NCBI GenBank assembly: GCA_945836565.1
Contig: CAMALN010000044.1
Coordinates: 1-10,041 of the forward strand
Source: an uncultured Lachnospiraceae bacterium
GTDB lineage: Bacteria; Bacillota; Clostridia; Lachnospirales; Lachnospiraceae
Direction: 5' to 3'
Length of the DNA: 10,041 nucleotides
The notes under the pieces: generated by a model
What the model was told of the DNA's origin: nothing
The model's input: the letters and a program-made list of their open reading frames with translations, nothing else
Databases searched by the model: none
In this document: positions 1 to 6,145 of the stretch, one piece after another
How the letters are laid out: each line of letters starts with the position of its first letter
How positions within the stretch are numbered: the stretch's first letter is position 1
Made by a program: the position numbers and the translations under genes

Positions 1-1365
1 ACCAAGCTCTGTTATAAAGCCTCTTTCAATAAACTTTTCAAGTGTCGCTTCTGACAGACCATCTATGTTCATAGCATTTCTGGACACAAAATGTGTAAAA
101 AGCTTTATCGACTTTGCCGGACACTCAGGATTAGGGCACATAAGGGTCTCAGCATCATTTTCTTTATTTATCACAGTTTTTCCCTGACACGCCGGACATG
201 TATCCGGAATATAAGCAGTACCGCTTCTGTCAAGATTTTCACCTATCTGTGGAATAATCATATTCGCTTTATATACAGTTATCCTATCACCAATTCCAAG
301 CTTAAGCTGCTTAACTATACTTACGTTATGAATACTTGCCCTGCTTACTGTTGTGCCCTCAAGCTCAACCGGATCAAATATTGCTACCGGATTAATAAGA
401 CCTGTTCTGGATGGACTCCATTCTATCTGGCGAAGTATGGTTTCCGCCTGTTCATCCGCCCACTTGAATGCTATTGAATCTCGAGGAAACTTAGCTGTTC
501 TTCCAAGACTCTTTCCGTATACGGTATCATCATAGCTGAGAACGAGTCCGTCAGAAGGAAAATCATTTTCTGAAATCTTCTCCGAAAATAATCTTACATT
601 CTCTGCTATATTTTTTGCATTTACACTTCTATGCTCTACAACCTCAAACCCCATATTGTCCAGAAATTCAAACCTGGATGTAATCGTAGCATCAATGTCT
701 GCCACACCTGTATCAAGCATGCTAAATGCAAAGAAATGTACGTTCCTCTTGGCTGTAATCTCATTATTTAACTGCCTGACTGTACCACTGCACAGATTCC
801 TTGGGTTCTTGTATTTGCTCTCTACATCTGCTATGGAAGCATTTATCTTCTCGAAATCCTTATAGGTTATAACAGCTTCGCCTCTAACCACAAGCTCTTG
901 CCTATAAGGTATTCGGCTTGGTATATTTGCAAATACCCTTGCATTATTTGTGATAACCTCGCCTATCTCACCATTTCCTCTGGTAACAGCCTTTACAAGC
1001 TCACCATCACGATATGTCAGAACAACAGTAAGTCCATCCATCTTCCAGGAAAGAATTCCTGCTTTGTCGCCCAGCCAATTCCTTAAATCATCAATACTCT
1101 TGGTCTTGTCCAGAGAGAGCATAGGCGATGGGTGCTTTTCCTTTGGAAGCTCACTCAAAAGCTCGTATCCAACCTTTACTGTAGGACTTCCTGCCAGTAC
1201 GATTCCCGTTTTCTCCTCTAACGCCACAAGCTCATCGTACAGCCTGTCATATTCAAGGTTGCTCATTATCTCGGTATCCTCCTGATAATAAGCCTTTGAA
1301 GCTTCATTTAATATAGATACCAATTCCTTTATTCTATTGCTATCCTTGTCTGCAATTTTTTGCAT
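1..1365 (-). CDS. ligA: NAD+-dependent DNA ligase, divergent LigA type (partial, C-terminus beyond left edge)
   Basis: Seals nicks in duplex DNA during replication and repair, using NAD+ to adenylate an active-site lysine. 455 residues are visible out of a family norm of about 650-670. Domain Ia with the NMN-binding AYY...EYD signature lies near residues 25-45, and H78-PSPMLSL at 78-85. The adenylation motif KMDG has its lysine at 108. An OB-fold spans roughly 310-385, and a zinc finger has cysteines 390, 393, 410 and 415. The HhH and BRCT regions are outside the window. The ATG is preceded by GAGGTG seven bases upstream, overlapping the rluF stop codon, so the two are probably co-transcribed 11 bases apart. 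It differs from the canonical family: TRGDG is TRGNG (128-132), GEDVT is GEVIT (135-139), and the AGDVIP stretch reads KANMIIP (366-372). Family assignment is firm; whether it is the main replicative ligase or a second paralogue cannot be told here. Confidence 0.93.
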   Translation of the reverse strand, partial: MQKIADKDSNRIKELVSILNEASKAYYQEDTEIMSNLEYDRLYDELVALEEKTGIVLAGSPTVKVGYELLSELPKEKHPSPMLSLDKTKSIDDLRNWLGDKAGILSWKMDGLTVVLTYRDGELVKAVTRGNGEIGEVITNNARVFANIPSRIPYRQELVVRGEAVITYKDFEKINASIADVESKYKNPRNLCSGTVRQLNNEITAKRNVHFFAFSMLDTGVADIDATITSRFEFLDNMGFEVVEHRSVNAKNIAENVRLFSEKISENDFPSDGLVLSYDDTVYGKSLGRTAKFPRDSIAFKWADEQAETILRQIEWSPSRTGLINPVAIFDPVELEGTTVSRASIHNVSIVKQLKLGIGDRITVYKANMIIPQIGENLDRSGTAYIPDTCPACQGKTVINKENDAETLMCPNPECPAKSIKLFTHFVSRNAMNIDGLSEATLEKFIERGFITELG

Positions 1366-1376
1366 CAGATTTCACC

Positions 1377-2081
1377 TCATTTTACACCTATCAAAAATTT
1401 AAGTCTATTAACCTCTTCTTCGGTAAGACTTCTATATTCACCCGGGCGCAAATCTCCAAGCCGTACATTCATTACTCTGACTCGTTTTAGATGAACCACC
1501 CGGTAATTAAAATAGTCACACATTCTCCTTATCTGTCTGTTTAGACCCTGTGTAAGCACAATCTTAAAGCTTCTTGTGCCGGTCTTTTTTATGATGCAAG
1601 GCTTTGTAACCGTATCGAGAATTGGTACACCCTTTGACATTCCGTGAAGAAAATCCTCTGTAATATCCTTATTAACACGAACCATGTATTCCTTCTCGTG
1701 ATTATTACAGGATTTTTGAATAGAGTTGGAAAGCTCACCATCATTCGTCAATATCAAAAGTCCGGAGGAATCCTTGTCAAGTCTTCCGACATAGGTTACT
1801 CTCTCCGGGAATTGTACATATTCAAATATGCTGTTTTTATCTGCACCCTTTGCTGTGCATACCTGTCCGATAGGTTTATTATATGCATAGTACGAAAGCT
1901 TCTGTACAGGCTTAATTACCCTTCCATTATACTCCACTATGCTTTCCTCATTTACTCTTGTACCAACCTCTGCTACCTTACCATCGACAAGTATTTTACC
2001 GGTCTCTATAAGAACATCTGCCTGTCTTCTTGAGCAAACGCCTGCATCACTTATATATTTGTTTAATCTAACATCCTGCAT
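1377..2081 (-). CDS. rluF: 23S rRNA pseudouridine synthase, RluF type (RsuA/RluB/RluE/RluF family)
   Basis: Isomerises a uridine to pseudouridine in structured RNA. The E. coli RluF prototype modifies 23S rRNA U2604 and also tRNA-Tyr U35. The protein has 234 residues. An S4 RNA-binding domain occupies about 5-60 (LNKYISDAGVCSRRQAD). The catalytic motif GRLDKDSSGL carries the nucleophilic aspartate at 102. RluF-like blocks follow: NNHEKEYMV, GVPILDTVTKPC and GLNRQIRRMCDYF, the last being the family motif III. These fit my memory of RluF better than RluB or RsuA, and it lacks the long basic C-terminal tail of E. coli RluF. The start is ATG with an AGGAAA Shine-Dalgarno eight bases upstream. The 53-base gap to the upstream membrane-protein gene is AT-rich and shows no clear promoter or terminator. 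ligA follows after 11 bases. The exact target nucleotide in this organism is inferred. Confidence 0.88.
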   Translation of the reverse strand: MQDVRLNKYISDAGVCSRRQADVLIETGKILVDGKVAEVGTRVNEESIVEYNGRVIKPVQKLSYYAYNKPIGQVCTAKGADKNSIFEYVQFPERVTYVGRLDKDSSGLLILTNDGELSNSIQKSCNNHEKEYMVRVNKDITEDFLHGMSKGVPILDTVTKPCIIKKTGTRSFKIVLTQGLNRQIRRMCDYFNYRVVHLKRVRVMNVRLGDLRPGEYRSLTEEEVNRLKFLIGVK

Positions 2082-2134
2082 ATATGTTTCCTATAAATTG
2101 ATAATTTTACTCAAATGTAATATCTTGTATATAT

Positions 2135-2782
2135 TTAATAAAATGAATTAATCTCACTGTAAAAATCAGCAAACGTCTGATCTGTCTCAATAAGGTTGTT
2201 GGTATCATCAACTACCTGCTGATACAACTTTTCGATTGAATCTGATGAGCCTGCCTCAACCAAAAAATCTGTTACTTCTACAGTATGTACTCCATTATCA
2301 ATCTTATATCCCTCATCAGTCATTACAACATAATAAGAGTTTATATTAAGCGGCTTACTGTTTACACCGGCTATATCAAGTCTGCACATTACATACACCA
2401 CATATTCCTGAGGATTAACTCCGGCAACTGTATAGCAGTCAATATCCTCATATCCAACATACAAAAGTGCTTTTTGCATAGTTGCAGTCATATCATTGTA
2501 TATTGACGGGTCTGTAACCGAAGCCATCAGCACCTCCTGATCACAATCCACCATCGCCTTATAATACTCGCTAAAAAGTCTGTTGATATCCTCGATTGCA
2601 TTTAACTGGCATACTATCTCCGATTTTTTATCACCAAACAGTTTCTTAAAGTCATATATTCCCCTAAACTGCAAAAATGCCACTGCCGCAACTGCAAGCA
2701 TAACAACAACACAGAAAACAATCAATATAACCTTTCCTACGCTCGTTTTATTCTCTTCTTCTCTTACTTCGTCTGTGGACAT
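2135..2782 (-). CDS. Hypothetical single-pass membrane protein with extracytoplasmic domain
   Basis: I do not recognise this 215-residue protein. It has a charged cytoplasmic N-terminus (residues 1-16), one strongly hydrophobic segment at about 17-38, and no lipobox. An acidic domain of about 170 residues follows, probably outside the membrane. The segment beginning near 66, with INRLFSEYYKAMVDCD and then a region of alternating beta-like stretches to about 170, is reminiscent of NTF2-like small-ligand folds; this is a guess from the pattern. Four cysteines occur (24, 58, 80, 117) plus C133; no enzymatic motif is visible. A longer in-frame TTG start at 2806 exists, but the ATG at 2782 has AAGGAG eight bases upstream, and the TTG lies in the terminator T-run, so the ATG is preferred. 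It sits between tRNA-Arg and rluF; the neighbours do not reveal its role. Confidence 0.75.
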   Translation of the reverse strand: MSTDEVREEENKTSVGKVILIVFCVVVMLAVAAVAFLQFRGIYDFKKLFGDKKSEIVCQLNAIEDINRLFSEYYKAMVDCDQEVLMASVTDPSIYNDMTATMQKALLYVGYEDIDCYTVAGVNPQEYVVYVMCRLDIAGVNSKPLNINSYYVVMTDEGYKIDNGVHTVEVTDFLVEAGSSDSIEKLYQQVVDDTNNLIETDQTFADFYSEINSFY

Positions 2783-2798
2783 AAGCTTATCTCCTTGT

Positions 2799-2855
2799 AA
2801 AAACAATATCGGGGGGCTTCGCGGGTCGGTCGCACCCCTTCGGGGCCCGACATAT
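2799..2855 (-). terminator. GC-rich structured element with terminator-like 3' end after tRNA-Arg
   Basis: Reading the minus strand from the tRNA, a strong hairpin occupies 2851-2829 (arms GTCG..CCCC and GGGG..CGAC around a GAA loop, one mismatch and one G-T). An outer stem pairs 2855-2846 (ATAT, two-base bulge, CGGG) with CCCGATAT at 2813-2806, and TGTTTTT follows at 2805-2799. From 2810 to 2851, 34 of 42 bases are G or C by hand count, against an AT-rich background. It looks like an intrinsic terminator for the tRNA/upstream operon, although the T-run is short and offset by two bases. It ends only three bases before the AAGGAG of the next gene, so that gene needs read-through or a promoter I cannot see. 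Confidence 0.5.
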
Positions 2856-2857
2856 AC

Positions 2858-2929
2858 TGCACCAGAGAGGAATCGAACCTCCGCACATGGCTCCGGAGGC
2901 CATTGCTCTATCCACTGAGCTACTGGTGC
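2858..2929 (-). tRNA. tRNA-Arg, anticodon CCG
   Basis: A complete 72-base cloverleaf folds by hand. The acceptor stem GCACCAG pairs perfectly with CTGGTGC, with discriminator A. The D-arm is GCTC/GAGC. The anticodon stem ATGGC/GCCAT encloses loop CTCCGGA, giving anticodon CCG, which reads the arginine codon CGG. A four-base variable loop precedes a T-arm GGAGG/CCTCT with loop TTCGATT. CCA is not encoded (GTA follows the discriminator), so the end must be added by CCA-adding enzyme. It begins 10 bases after the ribF stop codon. Confidence 0.96.
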
Positions 2930-2935
2930 GAAATA

Positions 2936-2960
2936 AAAACTATCTACAAATTATAGTTTT
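2936..2960 (-). terminator. Weak AT-rich inverted repeat at the end of ribF
   Basis: An eight-base perfect inverted repeat, AAAACTAT and ATAGTTTT on the minus strand, flanks a nine-base loop and spans the ribF stop codon. The 3' arm runs into TTTTTATTT. The stem contains one G-C pair only, so termination would be weak. It overlaps the candidate tRNA promoter, and either reading may be incidental. Confidence 0.22.
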
Positions 2961-3821
2961 ATCTTTTTTTAGTTGTTCTTTCAGCTCATCTAGACTATTG
3001 AATCTGAGCTGCTCTCTTACATATGATAAAAACTCAACAGTGATTGTGTCTCCGTATATATTACCATCAAAATCAATTATATGTGTCTCTACAAATATTT
3101 CATTTCCATTATTTACAGTAGGGTTCTCACCAACATTCGTCATACCTGTATATGATATTCCATCTATATATACTCTGGTCTTATATACACCCTTCTTGGG
3201 AAGCAGCTTTCTCTCATATGGTATGATGTTTGCAGTAGGAAAGCCTATAGTTCTTCCAAGTCGTTTTCCGGACTGCACTGTCCCCATTATAGCATAAGGT
3301 CTTCCCATCATAGCAGCGGCCTCTTCCATACGTCCGTTACCTATTAGTTCTCTAATATATGTCGTACTTATTATATGACCATCCAGCTTAAGCTTGGGAA
3401 AAGCTATGACATCATATCCATAACGGGTTCCGTATTCCTTCAAGGTGTTAACATTTCCTGCTCTGCCTGCTCCAAAGCAAAAATCCTCACCTACCACAAC
3501 ATATGCGGCATGAAATCTGTCAACCAGTATATCCCTAATAAACTCTTCCGGATGTATAGCCGCAAATTCTTTTGTAAAATCACAATCTGCTTTGTAGGCT
3601 ATTCCACAATTCTCCAAAATGCTGATTCTCTCATCATCTGTATTGATAACCTTTTCTTCAGACATATTTATTGTAAATACAACACCCGGAATGTCATTTT
3701 CCTCTGACAATCGCTTAACCTCATCAATGAGAAGAAGATGTCCCAAATGTAGACCCTGAAATTTACCCAATGCTATAACACTGCTATTCAATTGTAGCTC
3801 TCTATAATCTGCTGTTATCAC
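2940..3821 (-). CDS. ribF: Bifunctional riboflavin kinase / FMN adenylyltransferase (FAD synthetase)
   Basis: Phosphorylates riboflavin to FMN and adenylates FMN to FAD in the cytoplasm. Numbering from the GTG start (293 residues), the N-terminal nucleotidyltransferase domain has GKFQGLHLGH at 19-28 (family GxFDGxHxGH), VGEDFCFGAGRAGN near 110-123 and STTYIREL near 152. The C-terminal riboflavin kinase domain has GTVQSGKRLGR at about 180-190, GFPTANI at 193-199, GMTNVGENPT, and the VETHIIDF strand with the expected catalytic glutamate near 245. The longest frame begins at a TTG at 3845 inside truB, but GTG at 3821 has GGGAG seven bases upstream and leaves the N-terminus at family length, so it is preferred. 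That start is four bases after the truB stop, suggesting coupling. The FDG aspartate is replaced by glutamine. It is the last protein gene of the operon and is followed directly by tRNA-Arg. Confidence 0.95.
   Translation of the reverse strand: MITADYRELQLNSSVIALGKFQGLHLGHLLLIDEVKRLSEENDIPGVVFTINMSEEKVINTDDERISILENCGIAYKADCDFTKEFAAIHPEEFIRDILVDRFHAAYVVVGEDFCFGAGRAGNVNTLKEYGTRYGYDVIAFPKLKLDGHIISTTYIRELIGNGRMEEAAAMMGRPYAIMGTVQSGKRLGRTIGFPTANIIPYERKLLPKKGVYKTRVYIDGISYTGMTNVGENPTVNNGNEIFVETHIIDFDGNIYGDTITVEFLSYVREQLRFNSLDELKEQLKKDKTIICR
2950..2978 (-). promoter_or_regulatory. Candidate sigma-A promoter for tRNA-Arg
   Basis: A perfect TATAAT lies at 2955-2950 on the minus strand, inside the last codons of ribF. 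It would start transcription roughly a dozen bases before the tRNA 5' end. The best -35 at 18-base spacing is AGAACA, only three matches to TTGACA (ACA end). The spacer is A-rich (AAAAAAAGATAAAAC), which may help. The sequence is also ribF coding sequence and AT-rich, so a chance match is possible. Confidence 0.4.
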
Positions 3822-3825
3822 TTTG

Positions 3826-4740
3826 TCACTCCCGGATGTCAACAAACATCTTATAAGGCTTATAAGTATTTGGTTCCTCGGTCTTTATATACAACGCCCG
3901 AAGCCCTTTTATATCATAAACCCTTATCATTTCTTCTTCCGGACGTACGCCCTTGATTTTATCAGATACAAGCTGATAATTAAAGAGTTTGTTTCCATTA
4001 TTCAGATATTTAATATAATCATCTTCTATATGATATGCCGGATACTCCATAAGAAGACTGTCCGCCGGCAATACATATTTACTAAGCTCACCGGCCTCCG
4101 CAAGCTTCGATATCTCATCTACTGTTAGTGCGTCCTTTGCCTCAAAGCCATGCACCTCACTTCTTTTTAAGGCAGTGAGCGTTGCACCTGTCCCGAGTCT
4201 GCCTCCTATGTCACGGCACAGGCTTCTTATATATGTTCCCTTTGAGCAATGTACCTTAAAGCTTGCATACAGAGCTTCAATCCTTATATCTTCTATCGAA
4301 TATATTTCAACCTTCCTTGCTTCCCGCTTAACCTCTATGCCTGCACGTGCATATTCATATAGCTTCCTGCCATCCTTTTTGATAGCAGAATACATAGGCG
4401 GAATCTGGTCATATTCACCTACAAAGCTTAAGATAGCAGACCTTACAGCCTCCTCTGTCACATTCACATCCGACTCGGTAAGCATTTGCCCGGTAATATC
4501 CTCTGTATCTGTAGTAATACCAAGCTTAAGAGTAGCTTCATAGCATTTATCACCGGAAGTTATCATATCAACCAGCTTTGTTGCATTGCCCAAACAGACT
4601 ATAAGTACTCCCTCTGCCATAGGATCTAAAGTCCCTGTATGTCCTATTTTTTTCTGCCTAAGTATACCTCTAAGTCGTGCAACCACATCAAAAGATGTAT
4701 ACCCTGACTCCTTATATATATTCAATACTCCGTTTATCAA
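3826..4740 (-). CDS. truB: tRNA pseudouridine(55) synthase TruB
   Basis: Makes pseudouridine 55 in the T-loop of elongator tRNAs and also acts as a tRNA-folding chaperone. It has 304 residues, normal for the bacterial type with a C-terminal PUA-like extension. The N-terminus INGVLNIYKESGYTSFDVV is the family start, and the catalytic loop HTGTLDPMAEG places the nucleophilic aspartate at 39. GKCYEATLKLG-type and YSAIKKDGRKLYEYAR blocks follow, with KGTYIRSLCRDIG near 165-177. The start codon is TTG (4740-4738), supported by the family N-terminus and by AGGAG eight bases upstream. It overlaps the nrnA stop codon by two bases (TTGA), a translational coupling arrangement. ribF begins four bases after its TGA stop. 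Confidence 0.97.
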   Translation of the reverse strand: MINGVLNIYKESGYTSFDVVARLRGILRQKKIGHTGTLDPMAEGVLIVCLGNATKLVDMITSGDKCYEATLKLGITTDTEDITGQMLTESDVNVTEEAVRSAILSFVGEYDQIPPMYSAIKKDGRKLYEYARAGIEVKREARKVEIYSIEDIRIEALYASFKVHCSKGTYIRSLCRDIGGRLGTGATLTALKRSEVHGFEAKDALTVDEISKLAEAGELSKYVLPADSLLMEYPAYHIEDDYIKYLNNGNKLFNYQLVSDKIKGVRPEEEMIRVYDIKGLRALYIKTEEPNTYKPYKMFVDIRE

Positions 4741-5720
4741 TGTATATGCTCCTGCAACTGTTTTTCTACTAATCCCATAATCAATTCAAGATTATCCTCA
4801 TAAGCACCTGTCAGTGTGAAGCCTGCTGCTCTTGCATGTCCTCCACCGCCAAAGCCTACTGCTATAAGACTTACATCCACAAGTTCTATGGAACGCAAAC
4901 TATACTTGTACGTATTTTCAGAAACCTGATAAGCAAATACTGCCACTTCTATACCCTTTGTAAGTCTTATCTGATCAACTATACCATCTGTATCCTTTGT
5001 AGAGGTGTCATATTTCTTAAATATATCCTCTGTCACACAGGTTGCTATAAGTTTTCCGTCAAGATATATCTTCGAATCAAGTACCGCCTGCGCCTTAAGC
5101 TTATTGCGATTGTAGCTTACCTGATAGAAGGTGCTGTCGATAATAAACTGTGAATTCACACCCTTATCAATAAGTATTCCGGCACATTCCATAGTAGACC
5201 TACCGGTTGAAGGATACTTAAATACACCTGTATCATGTATAATTCCCAGATATATACACTCTGCACATTCACGAGTAATCTTATCTACATCCATGAATCT
5301 GTATACAAGCTCCGCAGTTGAAGACGCATCCGGGTCACAATAAAAATAATCACCAAAGCCTATATTACTCTTATGATGATCTATGCATATGCTGTTCTTT
5401 GCATTTCCGAATATATCTGCAAAGTCTCCATGTCTGTCCCTATCACCGCAATCAAGAGATATGGCAAGGTCATATATCTTATCATCGGGTGAAAAAACTA
5501 TTCTATCAGAATACCTCAAAAATCCGAAGCTTTCAGGAAGGTTCTGTAGATATACAGTAACCTCCTTAGAAGCATCATTATCCAAAATATAATTATACAA
5601 GCCCATACAGCTTCCTACACAATCACCATCAGGATGGATATGACCAAGTATAGCTATACTATGTGCATTTTTTACCTTGTCATAGAATATTTCTTTGTCC
5701 CTTTGTGTGACATCAAGCAT
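4737..5720 (-). CDS. nrnA: DHH/DHHA1 phosphoesterase, NrnA-type nanoRNase / pAp phosphatase
   Basis: The NrnA family degrades RNA oligos of about 2-5 nucleotides and dephosphorylates 3'-phosphoadenosine 5'-phosphate to AMP with Mn2+; some members also hydrolyse pApA or other linear dinucleotides. It has 327 residues, the typical length. Motif I HIHPDGDCVGS (27-37) supplies H27, D31 and D33. Motif II is LDCGDRD with D90, motif III is DHH at 114-116, and motif IV is HDTGVFKY with D163. The C-terminal DHHA1 substrate-binding motif GFGGGGHARAAGF lies at 289-301. All metal ligands are present, so it should be active. The ATG overlaps the rbfA stop by one base (TAATG), with a GGAAG-type Shine-Dalgarno inside rbfA. 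Its position between rbfA and truB is common in Clostridia. NrnA is preferred over GdpP because there are no membrane, PAS or GGDEF parts. Confidence 0.92.
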   Translation of the reverse strand: MLDVTQRDKEIFYDKVKNAHSIAILGHIHPDGDCVGSCMGLYNYILDNDASKEVTVYLQNLPESFGFLRYSDRIVFSPDDKIYDLAISLDCGDRDRHGDFADIFGNAKNSICIDHHKSNIGFGDYFYCDPDASSTAELVYRFMDVDKITRECAECIYLGIIHDTGVFKYPSTGRSTMECAGILIDKGVNSQFIIDSTFYQVSYNRNKLKAQAVLDSKIYLDGKLIATCVTEDIFKKYDTSTKDTDGIVDQIRLTKGIEVAVFAYQVSENTYKYSLRSIELVDVSLIAVGFGGGGHARAAGFTLTGAYEDNLELIMGLVEKQLQEHIH

Positions 5721-6121
5721 TATTCTTCTTCCTTCCCAGCTTCTTCAGCTTCATCCTCGCGTCCGTCCTGAGCAGCCATTACCTCTTCTATTTTCTTGGA
5801 CATAGCCATACCATATGCTATGGAATTATCCAGAACAAAGTTAAGCTCAGGAGTATTTCTAAGATTAATTCTTCTTGCCAGCTCTCGCCTTATATAGCCT
5901 GCGGCACTCTTTAATCCCTGTATTGTCTGTGCTCCCGTTTCATCATCGCCTAGTACACTTATATATACCTTGCAGAATTTCAAATCTGGAGTAACCTCGA
6001 CGTCTGTAACCGAGGTAAGCGGAGCTATCCTTGGATCCTTTATATCCATACGGATAATATCACTCAACTCTCTTTGAACCTCTCCGTTTACTCTTTCATA
6101 TTTATGATTAGCCTTCTTCAT
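5720..6121 (-). CDS. rbfA: 30S ribosome-binding factor RbfA
   Basis: Assists late maturation of the 30S subunit near the 5' end of 16S rRNA (helix 1 / helix 44 region). It is a single KH-like domain of 133 residues. RVNGEVQRELSDIIR opens the fold, followed by DIKDPRIAPLTSVTDVEV, the CKVYISVLGD strand and AAGYIRRELARRINLRNTPEL, ending at FVLDNSIAYG. A highly acidic tail (DGREDEAEEAGKEEE) follows. The longest frame starts at a TTG at 6133, but that TTG is part of the GGAGG Shine-Dalgarno, which sits five bases before the ATG at 6121; I therefore use the ATG. It begins 24 bases after the infB stop, and its own stop overlaps the nrnA start. Confidence 0.96.
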   Translation of the reverse strand: MKKANHKYERVNGEVQRELSDIIRMDIKDPRIAPLTSVTDVEVTPDLKFCKVYISVLGDDETGAQTIQGLKSAAGYIRRELARRINLRNTPELNFVLDNSIAYGMAMSKKIEEVMAAQDGREDEAEEAGKEEE

Positions 6122-6145
6122 ATTTACCTCCAAACGAAAGAAGTA

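Noticed and set aside
91..477. 128-codon plus-strand open frame
   Set aside because: Antisense shadow of ligA, whose protein alignment runs without interruption through the region.
2082..2134. Possible promoter in the AT-rich gap upstream of rluF
   Set aside because: TATA-like strings occur, but no -35/-10 pair with 16-18 base spacing was found; this is expected by chance in such AT-rich DNA.
2799..2930. tRNA-adjacent integration site of a mobile element
   Set aside because: No integrase, no direct repeat of the tRNA 3' end, and the downstream genes are chromosomal housekeeping types.
3822..3845. ribF start at TTG 3845
   Set aside because: It would overlap truB by 20 bases and has no Shine-Dalgarno site, while GTG at 3821 has GGGAG at the correct distance.
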